Source of the DNA: Thiothrix fructosivorans
GTDB taxonomy: Bacteria > Pseudomonadota > Gammaproteobacteria > Thiotrichales > Thiotrichaceae
Reading direction: 5' to 3'
DNA length: 64,000 nt
NCBI RefSeq assembly: GCF_017349355.1
Contig: NZ_JAFMPM010000006.1
Location: forward strand, 434,001 to 498,000
Below, piece by piece: positions 7,812 to 14,531 of the stretch. Position numbers and translations under genes: made by a program. The notes below the pieces were generated by a model that was not told where the DNA came from, searched no databases, and saw only the letters and a program-made list of their open reading frames with translations. Positions within the stretch are counted from its first letter, which is position 1. Every line of letters begins with the position of its first letter.

Positions 7812-8024
7812 TATTTGTGGCATTAGGTTTTGATCAGTTGAGGCAGGTAATGTGTTCATGAGAGCCTGATGTGAAAATTCTCATTAGTCTACGGTTTGTT
7901 TTTTGAGCATTAATGGTGGTTTGTGTGACACCTGTCACTTTTTGGTTACGTGGGTTTTGTTAAGATTCAAGCGTTAGCAATAAAAATAATTCATTGCTAA
8001 TTTTTTATATGAAAAGGATTGATT

Positions 8025-8864
8025 ATGCCCTTAATAAATTGCCCGGAATGTGGAAGTTCAGTAAGCGATGTTGCCTTACAATGTCCAAATTGTGGAATTC
8101 AATTAAAAAAATCCAAAGGGAGTCTTTTGATTAAGTCCGTAGTGGCTTTTTTAGGGGTTTCATCGGCAGTGGCTGGTCTTTTTCAATTTTATAATGTAGA
8201 AACCTTTCCTGTCATAAAGGGTGAGTTTTGTCTATCTGATAACAAAAAAAGTGGTAGATTAGTTGAATTAATTAATGCTATTTCAGATAAAAAAGATGAG
8301 ATTTTATTTTTTGATGAAGTGCGTATTAATTATGTTTGCCATGAAGGAAATTTATCGGGATCAGACTATCTTACTGTTGAGCCAATGAGCTATGTATTAC
8401 AGGATTCTGGCATTTCAGTTGTTACGCGAGAGGATTCTGATAAAAAAACTACATATAGGTTCAATTTCGACGGTTTGTTGGATGCCAGTATTTCAAATGT
8501 TGAAATGAGTGAGATTGAAAAATCTAAATATCTATTAAATTATCATGAGGTTGCTTTTGATGAATCTGCGCTGAAGGAATTTGAGAAAATGTGGCTATTT
8601 GGAATGAGTGGTTATAATGTTTTTCTAAGTTTTGATAATAGCAATCAGAATCAAAATCAATACTCAACTTTTGAAGGAGGTATCGGAGAAGGTACTGGGG
8701 ATTACATTAATGGCCCTTTTCAAATAAAAGATAGATCAGGTGGTGAATATGTCGAATATGAATTATCATCACCTATAATTGATTCTAATTCAAAAAAACA
8801 AATTGAATGTACTAAAAAAGATTGGAGTTCGATTGAGAAGTTATTGCTATGTCCTTTTTTATGA
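8025..8864 (+). CDS. Zinc-ribbon, single-membrane-span protein of unknown function
   Basis: 279 residues from the ATG at 8025, 8 bp after AAGGA; a TTG six bases upstream is less likely. The N-terminus is a zinc ribbon (CPECG...CPNCG at about 6-24), then a Lys-rich stop, then one hydrophobic segment (SLLIKSVVAFLGVSSAVAGL, about 35-55), then about 220 polar residues with no recognised domain. The gene is visibly AT-rich with Lys/Asn/Ile codons unlike its neighbours, suggesting recent acquisition. It stands alone between divergent Fic and the SH3 protein. Confidence 0.65.
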   Translation: MPLINCPECGSSVSDVALQCPNCGIQLKKSKGSLLIKSVVAFLGVSSAVAGLFQFYNVETFPVIKGEFCLSDNKKSGRLVELINAISDKKDEILFFDEVRINYVCHEGNLSGSDYLTVEPMSYVLQDSGISVVTREDSDKKTTYRFNFDGLLDASISNVEMSEIEKSKYLLNYHEVAFDESALKEFEKMWLFGMSGYNVFLSFDNSNQNQNQYSTFEGGIGEGTGDYINGPFQIKDRSGGEYVEYELSSPIIDSNSKKQIECTKKDWSSIEKLLLCPFL

Positions 8865-9054
8865 GCATTGGTTTTTCTTTTTAAGAATTCCCTGTTTTAT
8901 TTGATATATTACGATAGTATTTAAAATGTAGAAACTTATTCTCACACTGATTTTACTGCTATGTGAGCACTCTAGTTTTTCGCAAGATCGTATTCGCGAA
9001 TGCGTGAGTACTGGTCTTTAAAATGGCAAGCTGTAAATAAAGACGGATTAATCC

Positions 9055-9798
9055 ATGACTAAATCATTTTCTCTGTGCATCGCATTGGTGTTGACTGCAA
9101 CTACTGTCAATGCAGAAACAATTACTACCCGTTTTGGCTCGTTAAGCATCAATGATGAAAACATGCTATTATTCCAAGGAAAATCACTGACTCCAACTAT
9201 TCAAGGTAATAACAGTTTGAGTGTGTTAGGTACTTATCCGTTGAAAAATAGTGATGCTGTCTTAATTCAAGATAACGGTGGAACAGCTTGCCCCGCTCAA
9301 CTGTATTTCGTTGAATTATCAAAAAAAGGTGTGAAAGCTACGTCTGTATTTGGTAGTTGTAGTGATCTGGTTGAAGCCAAACAAACAGGTGAAGTCGTCA
9401 CTGTCACGATGCCCGGATTCATGGGGCCGTTTGAACCTGAATCGGAAAAAGAGAAAGCAGCTAATAGTACCGAAATCTATCGCTATACAGCAGGTATCGT
9501 GACAGAAGAAAAAGCGAAAGTGCCACAAAAATCCTCCGAAAACACGTCAGGTGAATGGCATACTGTCATTGCCGAACCTAATCTCGTGGTACGTAGCAAA
9601 CCCGCTGTTACGGGTGAAAAACTTGGTAATGTTCCTCATGGCGGAAAAATCAAAGTCATTGAAAAAACAGATAAAACCGATTCAATTGGTGGGCGTGATG
9701 GTGTTTGGGTAAAAATCGAATGGCAAGATACTACGGGCTATGCCTTTGATGCTTTTCTAGAATCAATGGATAGTCAGGATTCCGCAGGCGCAAAATAA
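9055..9798 (+). CDS. Secreted protein with C-terminal bacterial SH3 domain
   Basis: 247 residues. A signal peptide (SFSLCIALVLTATTVNA, cleavage about residue 20) predicts export. The C-terminal 80 residues are an SH3b-type domain (AEPNLVVRSKPAVTGEKLG ... VWVKIEWQDTTGYAF), commonly a cell-wall-binding or protein-protein module. The middle region (30-150) is unassigned. It is followed by the rtcB leader promoter, so it is probably a separate transcription unit. Confidence 0.75.
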   Translation: MTKSFSLCIALVLTATTVNAETITTRFGSLSINDENMLLFQGKSLTPTIQGNNSLSVLGTYPLKNSDAVLIQDNGGTACPAQLYFVELSKKGVKATSVFGSCSDLVEAKQTGEVVTVTMPGFMGPFEPESEKEKAANSTEIYRYTAGIVTEEKAKVPQKSSENTSGEWHTVIAEPNLVVRSKPAVTGEKLGNVPHGGKIKVIEKTDKTDSIGGRDGVWVKIEWQDTTGYAFDAFLESMDSQDSAGAK

Positions 9799-9819
9799 AA
9801 TAAAACCCTAAAATTTCCA

Positions 9820-9847
9820 TTGACTTTAGCAACATTACCGCTACACT
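9820..9847 (+). promoter_or_regulatory. Sigma-70-type promoter for the rtcB leader
   Basis: TTGACT (9820-9825) and TACACT (9842-9847) are separated by 16 bp, giving a likely start of transcription near 9854 and a leader of about 190 nt before rtcB. Confidence 0.5.
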
Positions 9848-9887
9848 TTCCCACCATTATCAACCTTATTACATGGAGACACACAAC

Positions 9888-9926
9888 ATGCTGAATAGAC
9901 AAATACGGAGCAATTCAATCAACTAG
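9888..9926 (+). CDS. Possible 12-residue leader peptide of the rtcB operon
   Basis: ATG at 9888 is preceded by GGAG at 9-13 bp upstream and reads MLNRQIRSNSIN before TAG at 9924. It uses AGA and CGG (Arg) and ATA (Ile), codons that are rare in most gammaproteobacteria. The stop codon lies one base before the first leader hairpin (9928-9952). This is the geometry of a translation-controlled attenuator. It is short and unconserved evidence only, so confidence is moderate. Confidence 0.35.
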   Translation: MLNRQIRSNSIN

Positions 9927-9927
9927 T

Positions 9928-10041
9928 GTCTCCCGCGCTTGTGCCGGGGGACTGATGTCAGTCATCCGGCGTAAGAATGCGGTGCTTCGTGTGCAGCATG
10001 TCGAAAACCCCGGATGGCCTAAAAACCAACGGGGTTTTTTT
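9928..10041 (+). promoter_or_regulatory. Structured attenuator-like leader RNA of rtcB
   Basis: Visible helices: P1, GTCTCCCG (9928-9935) plus GC with C-GGGGGAC back to 9952, bulged C and TTGT loop; P3, GTCATCCGG (9961-9969) with CCGGATGGC (10010-10018); P4 inside P3, AATGC..TGC with GCA-GCAT (9976-9999). P3 shares bases 10010-10012 with the 5-prime arm of the terminator helix (10004-10012 with 10030-10038), so P3 and the terminator cannot form fully together. That is a classic antiterminator/terminator switch. A small ligand, an RNA or a stalled ribosome could be the trigger. Confidence 0.55.
10004..10041 (+). terminator. Intrinsic terminator abutting the rtcB start codon
   Basis: AAAACCCCG (10004-10012) pairs perfectly with CGGGGTTTT (10030-10038), 17-nt loop, and a run of seven T (10035-10041) ends directly at the ATG at 10042. 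The helix would also hide the only ribosome-site-like bases, GGGG at 10031-10034. Confidence 0.65.
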
Positions 10042-11244
10042 ATGCCTATCAGTTTTATGCTCAATAAGGGCAAGGTTCCGGTCAAGATTTTTACTGACGA
10101 TGTGGATAGCGGTTCGCTGACACAATTGGGAAATCTGTCGCAACTGCCCTTCATCCACAGCCACATTGCAGCGATGCCAGACGTGCATCATGGCATTGGT
10201 GCGACCGTGGGTTCGGTGATTCCCACCCGTGGCGCGATTATTCCCGCCGCCGTCGGTGTGGATATTGGTTGTGGAATGAACGCGGTACGTTTATCGCTCA
10301 AAGCCCATGATTTGCCTGACAACTTGTACAGCATTCGCAGCGCGATTGAACAGCGCGTGCCGACCGGTTTTGACGAACACGAACGCCCCAGCATCAACGG
10401 TTCTACACTCAATAATATGGGTAAGCATCTGGATGTGATTACCGACAAGCACCCCGGTTTGGTGAAAATGTTGAAAAACTTTCACCGCCAATGGGGCAAG
10501 CAACTCGGCACACTCGGTGGCGGCAACCATTTTATCGAGCTGTGCATCGACGAAAGCGACGACGTGTGGGTGATGCTGCATTCCGGCAGTCGCGGGGTGG
10601 GCAATGCCATCGGGCGTTATTTCATCGAAAAAGCCAAAAAGGATGTGGGTCGGGAACTTGGTCAATTGCCGGACAAAGATCTCGCCTACTTCACCGAAGG
10701 CACGCAACACTTCGATGATTACGTGGCAGCGGTCGGTTGGGCGCAGGATTACGCGCTGGTCAATCGCCGTGAAATGATGCGCTTGGTATTGGACGCACTG
10801 CAACGCAGCAAAGCCTTGCCAGCCTTCACCACCACCCGCGAAGCGATCAATTGCCACCACAATTACGTGCAAAAGGAAGAGCACTTCGGCGCAGAAGTTT
10901 ACCTGACCCGCAAGGGCGCAATCAGTGCGCAGTTGGGGCAGCTCGGCATTATTCCCGGCAGCATGGGGGCGAAATCGTACATCGTGCGTGGCTTGGGCAA
11001 CGAACAATCGTTCTGTTCGTGTTCACACGGTGCAGGGCGACGCATGAGCCGCTCTGAGGCCAAACGGCGTTTCAACACCCTCGATCTGGAAGCCCAGACC
11101 AAGGGTATCGAATGCCGCAAGGATAAAGGTGTGGTCGATGAAATTCCCAGCGCGTACAAAGACATTGATGTGGTGATGCAGAACCAAAGCGATCTTGTCG
11201 AGGTCGTACATACATTGCGTCAAGTGATTTGCGTGAAAGGCTAA
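10042..11244 (+). CDS. rtcB: RtcB-family RNA-splicing ligase
   Basis: 400 residues from the ATG at 10042. RtcB joins RNA 2,3-cyclic-phosphate or 3-phosphate ends to 5-OH ends using GTP and Mn(II). The metal and guanylation residues are present in order: Cys in GVDIGCGMNAVR, His in GGGNHFIEL, His in MLHSGSRGVG, His in NCHHNYVQ and the guanylated His in CSHGAGRRMSR. An open frame extends upstream to an ATG at 9955, but that part overlaps the leader hairpins and terminator and is not RtcB-like. It is the first gene of a three-gene unit with the EIQSDW protein (12 bp later) and a 58-residue basic protein. No archease or prfH gene is adjacent. Confidence 0.92.
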   Translation: MPISFMLNKGKVPVKIFTDDVDSGSLTQLGNLSQLPFIHSHIAAMPDVHHGIGATVGSVIPTRGAIIPAAVGVDIGCGMNAVRLSLKAHDLPDNLYSIRSAIEQRVPTGFDEHERPSINGSTLNNMGKHLDVITDKHPGLVKMLKNFHRQWGKQLGTLGGGNHFIELCIDESDDVWVMLHSGSRGVGNAIGRYFIEKAKKDVGRELGQLPDKDLAYFTEGTQHFDDYVAAVGWAQDYALVNRREMMRLVLDALQRSKALPAFTTTREAINCHHNYVQKEEHFGAEVYLTRKGAISAQLGQLGIIPGSMGAKSYIVRGLGNEQSFCSCSHGAGRRMSRSEAKRRFNTLDLEAQTKGIECRKDKGVVDEIPSAYKDIDVVMQNQSDLVEVVHTLRQVICVKG

Positions 11245-11256
11245 ACGAGGTGATAC

Positions 11257-12207
11257 ATGGAAAAAACACAAGTTGAACTGATCCGCGAATGCTTAAGCGG
11301 CAACCGCACGGTGTTCCGCTACGCACCGGATAGCTACGCGCTGCAATTGCTCAAGGATTACATCGGCAATGGCATGGGGATTGCGGCGTTGCGCCGTTCC
11401 CCTTACGCCAAATTGTTAACCAAACCGATCGTGACGGAAGCCTTGGCGTTGGCGGGCAAAGGGCAATTAGAACCGTGGCATCTGGAGGCGGTCATTGCCC
11501 AATACCGCAACCACAAGCCGCTGAATTTCATCCTCACGCTGGACGAATGGGGCACAGATGACAAGGATGACCGCCACTGGAAACAGACCTGCCGCACGGG
11601 TTACGACTTGGTGCTGCAACTGAATTTTGCCAATGATCACCACCAGCACCTCAAAACGCTGGTCGGTGAGGATGATGTTGCGCCATTTTCCTATCATGGG
11701 CATCCAGTGCGCAAGGATGGCACAGTGGAAACACTGGCATGGGCGCGGATCGATCTTGATTTCGCCAGTAATCAGGCGTTGATCGAAGAAATCCAGTCCG
11801 ATTGGGTCAAAGGCGTGGCGGATAGTTACAAAAACTGGCTGTACGGCGAGGACAAGATGCAGCAATACCGCGAGGCATTACGCCCTTACGCTAAGGTGTG
11901 GGATGAGGCGATGTTGACGGCGGCACTGTGCTTTATTCGCCGCGAGTTGGGTATTCGCGACGTGTTTTACCACAGCTATGACACAGGTAATCGCCTCAAA
12001 GGCATCGAGCGTTACTACCATCTCGGCAAGCCGCCGCGTTACTTGTACACCGAATTGCCGAAAAAGTTTTGCTTCGTCCCAACCAGCGAAGCGCCGGACT
12101 TCCTCAAACCTGTCCGTTATTTGCATTACCTGCAACGCCACGGTAAAGCACAATGGTTCAAACTGCCAACACAGGAGCAATCTCATGGCAAAAAAGCAGC
12201 CGCGTAA
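11257..12207 (+). CDS. Unknown protein with EIQSDW motif, partner of RtcB
   Basis: 316 residues, soluble, no signal peptide. The central part contains ALIEEIQSDWVKG (about 175-186), followed 35-70 residues later by LRPYAKVWDEAMLTAALCF and ELGIRDVFYHSYDTGNR. From memory this order resembles a domain in large phage and plasmid polyvalent proteins (EEIQSDWHQ ... PFK.TW.EL.LKR.L..A...GYD). That is a remote pattern match, not an alignment. The N-terminal 110 residues are unassigned. It lies 12 bp after rtcB, and its end overlaps the next small gene by 23 bp. A role in RNA repair is inferred from position. Confidence 0.6.
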   Translation: MEKTQVELIRECLSGNRTVFRYAPDSYALQLLKDYIGNGMGIAALRRSPYAKLLTKPIVTEALALAGKGQLEPWHLEAVIAQYRNHKPLNFILTLDEWGTDDKDDRHWKQTCRTGYDLVLQLNFANDHHQHLKTLVGEDDVAPFSYHGHPVRKDGTVETLAWARIDLDFASNQALIEEIQSDWVKGVADSYKNWLYGEDKMQQYREALRPYAKVWDEAMLTAALCFIRRELGIRDVFYHSYDTGNRLKGIERYYHLGKPPRYLYTELPKKFCFVPTSEAPDFLKPVRYLHYLQRHGKAQWFKLPTQEQSHGKKAAA

Positions 12208-12361
12208 GCGCAATCCCGTCGCCCATCACCTGTTTATTCATCGGGGAGGGGTTCACGAAAAAAGCCAGTCTGCCAAGCGGCAGGAAGACAAACGCCAGTT
12301 GCGTAAGCTGGTATCGAAAGTGAGCGCCGGTGACCCCGGCGCTGACGCCCTTGCTGCCTAA
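12185..12361 (+). CDS. 58-residue basic protein, third gene of the rtcB unit
   Basis: Starts with ATG at 12185, 7 bp after AGGAG (12173-12177), inside the 3-prime end of the preceding gene. The product is rich in Lys, Arg and His (MAKKQPRKRNPVAHHLFIHR, then HEKSQSAKRQEDKRQLRK), as expected of a small RNA-binding or ribosome-binding protein. I recognise no family with confidence; a distant resemblance to ribosome-rescue peptides is speculative. The good ribosome site and tight coupling support that it is real. Confidence 0.6.
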   Translation: MAKKQPRKRNPVAHHLFIHRGGVHEKSQSAKRQEDKRQLRKLVSKVSAGDPGADALAA

Positions 12362-12440
12362 CTCATTAATTCTTTCCATCCGCAAAAGCACGCCATCTAT
12401 CCTACCTGAAGCCGTTAATCGGTGAGTCGCACATAGACTT

Positions 12441-12457
12441 TACGGTAATTTACCGTA
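12441..12457. promoter_or_regulatory. 17-bp palindrome upstream of the methyltransferase gene
   Basis: TACGGTAA-T-TTACCGTA is a perfect inverted repeat 12 bp before the ATG at 12470. It could be an operator or a small hairpin at the ribosome site. Confidence 0.4.
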
Positions 12458-12469
12458 GGAACTCTCTTT

Positions 12470-13435
12470 ATGAAACAGTCTGTCAAGCGTCTCGCCAAGC
12501 AATGGTTATTGCCCGTACCGAACGCCTTACGCAAGAACCAGCTCAAACCTGACCCCGCCGGATTGGCACACATCGAACACGCCATCCGCACCCATTATCA
12601 CCAAGATTGGCGCAGCGAAGCGCATTATTCCCCCGAAAAATACCAAGAAGATTTGCAAGCGCATTTATCCGAACGGCTGGAAAATGATCGACGTTTGATT
12701 GTGCCGTGGTTGAACAAAGCCAAACCGTTACGCGGACAGCGCATTCTGGAAATCGGCTGCGGCACAGGTTCATCGACCGTCGCTTTAGCCGAGCAAGGGG
12801 CGCAAGTCACTGGCATCGACATTGATCAAGGCGCATTAAAAGTAGCGCGTGAACGTGCGGCTGTGTACGGTATTTCCGCCGAATTTCAAAGCATTAATGC
12901 GAACCAATTACTCAAAACCTTTGGCACGAATCGCTTTGACAGCATTATTTTCTTTGCTTCGTTGGAACACATGACCTTAACCGAGCGGCTGGCATCCTTG
13001 CGGGATGCGTGGCGCATGTTGCAGCCCGGTGGTTTGCTGGTGATTATCGAAACGCCGAATCGGTTGTGGTTTTTCGACAGCCATACCTCGCGCTTACCGT
13101 TTTTTAACTGGCTGCCGGACAAACTCGCGTTCCGCTATTCGCAGTTCAGTCCGCGTGAAAATTTCCGCGAGTTGTATCGGCAATACACCCCTGAATCGGC
13201 AGAACATTTCCTGCGGCGCGGGCGCGGCATGAGCTTCCACGAGTTAGAAATCGCCATCGGTCCTGTGCAAAAGCTCAAGGTGGTGAGCAGCATTTCCTCG
13301 TTTCTGGGGATGCGTTACCGTTTGAAACAATCCGCTATCGACCGCGAATACAAAGCGTTACTAGGCAAGATTTACCCTGACATCCACCCCGGCTTTTTCG
13401 ACGATCATCTTTACCTCATCCTCGCTAAAAACTAA
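12470..13435 (+). CDS. Class I SAM-dependent methyltransferase
   Basis: 321 residues. The SAM-binding motif I is ILEIGCGTGSSTVALAEQ at about 92-109, followed by the acidic residue of motif II in VTGIDIDQGALKVA. Later motifs (FDSIIFFASLEHMTLTERL, LLVIIETPNRLWFF) fit a UbiG/UbiE-like small-molecule or sugar methyltransferase. The C-terminal third is lineage-specific. It ends 11 bp inside the convergent polysaccharide deacetylase gene. It may act on surface glycans or lipids, given the next genes. Substrate unknown. Confidence 0.8.
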   Translation: MKQSVKRLAKQWLLPVPNALRKNQLKPDPAGLAHIEHAIRTHYHQDWRSEAHYSPEKYQEDLQAHLSERLENDRRLIVPWLNKAKPLRGQRILEIGCGTGSSTVALAEQGAQVTGIDIDQGALKVARERAAVYGISAEFQSINANQLLKTFGTNRFDSIIFFASLEHMTLTERLASLRDAWRMLQPGGLLVIIETPNRLWFFDSHTSRLPFFNWLPDKLAFRYSQFSPRENFRELYRQYTPESAEHFLRRGRGMSFHELEIAIGPVQKLKVVSSISSFLGMRYRLKQSAIDREYKALLGKIYPDIHPGFFDDHLYLILAKN

Positions 13436-14474
13436 ACGGAGCAGAAACGCCGACGTTGGCGTTATGGCGGTACAAGATCGCGACATACGGCTGCCCCCGT
13501 TGTGGGTTGGCAACCGTAATGCCCAGTTTGCCGGAGGCGTTGCCGTCGGTGGTAGTGCCAGACATTCCTGCCTGCCATGCGGTTTGGCTAGCGGGGACGA
13601 TGCCGATAAAGTCGGTCGGGGTGTTCTCCCATTGCACGCGCACGCGCTCGCCTTCCACCGTGGCATGAATGTTGGCATGGTTGGGAGTTGTCGTCGTGCC
13701 TACACCGCTATTGCCGACGCGGTAGGCTTCCTGAAAGGTGTAAAACGGTAAGCCCAGTGCTTTGGCGTGATCAATCACGGCACTCAATTTGCTGGCAGGT
13801 ATGCCGTAATCGTGGGTTTCACCCGCAGGCAAAATGCGGTGGGCATACAGCGTGAGGAGTTCACCGCGCTCTTTAGCACGTTGCATAGCAGCATGGATTT
13901 CGGGCAATTCATTTTGGTAGCTGCTGTCAATACCATCACCCGACAAGAAGTCATAACGGCTGCTGCTGTTATGGTAAAGCTCATTCAAGGTGGATAAGGT
14001 TTGCCCGCCATTGGGGGTGGTGGCACGTAAGTAAGGCAGGTAGGGACGAATTGCGTCATCATACGCAGGCGTATGCCGCCCATTCGGATACGCAAAGCTC
14101 ACCGGATTAAACCCCGCCGCTTGCATATTGGCAATGGCGGGGAATACTTGTTCCGCAAGGTAAAGATTCACGTTGCCCGCTTCGGATAAATACGGCGCAT
14201 GGTGAATAGGCTTATGGTCATAACTGTGACAACCGATTTCATGCCCTTTATTTTGCAAGGTGCGCAGTTTATCAATTTGCGCACTAGATAAGGTATGCCA
14301 CTGGCTCACAAAAAATGTGGCTTTAATATCATTCCGTCCGGCAAAAAAATCATACCATTGATCAATTGACGTATCGTCAAAGGTTAATACAACACCCGAA
14401 GGTGCAGCATTAACCGTAACGGGTGCTAATAACAACCCAACAGAAAAAACAAAATGGTTGATAAAACGCTGCAT
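13425..14474 (-). CDS. Secreted polysaccharide deacetylase (NodB-like)
   Basis: 349 residues. Signal peptide (FVFSVGLLLAPVTVNA, cleavage about 24). NodB motif 1 VLTFDDTSIDQW and motif 2 GHEIGCHSYDH (metal-binding HxxxH) are present, so it is likely a zinc-dependent carbohydrate esterase removing acetyl groups from an exopolysaccharide or peptidoglycan. The last ~85 residues form a separate beta-rich module similar to one in the larger paralogue at 16229-18286. An IS66-family element is inserted 57 bp upstream of its start, which probably separates it from its native promoter. Confidence 0.85.
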   Translation of the reverse strand: MQRFINHFVFSVGLLLAPVTVNAAPSGVVLTFDDTSIDQWYDFFAGRNDIKATFFVSQWHTLSSAQIDKLRTLQNKGHEIGCHSYDHKPIHHAPYLSEAGNVNLYLAEQVFPAIANMQAAGFNPVSFAYPNGRHTPAYDDAIRPYLPYLRATTPNGGQTLSTLNELYHNSSSRYDFLSGDGIDSSYQNELPEIHAAMQRAKERGELLTLYAHRILPAGETHDYGIPASKLSAVIDHAKALGLPFYTFQEAYRVGNSGVGTTTTPNHANIHATVEGERVRVQWENTPTDFIGIVPASQTAWQAGMSGTTTDGNASGKLGITVANPQRGQPYVAILYRHNANVGVSAPFSF

Positions 14475-14531
14475 GACTTAACTCCCTAGCACTGTTTATT
14501 TTAAAGATGATTATCCCTAATCGGTTTACAG

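Noticed and set aside
9951-10007. Hammerhead-like core (CTGATG ... CGAAA) in the rtcB leader
   Set aside because: The base after CTGATG is T rather than the required A, CTGATG is part of a GACTGA/TCAGTC hairpin, and no matching three-stem cleavage arrangement was found.
9955-10041. Upstream start for RtcB at ATG 9955
   Set aside because: The added residues overlap leader hairpins and an intrinsic terminator and do not resemble RtcB N-termini.
10291-11007. 238-codon frame opposite rtcB
   Set aside because: Antisense shadow of rtcB; no ribosome site or recognisable domain.
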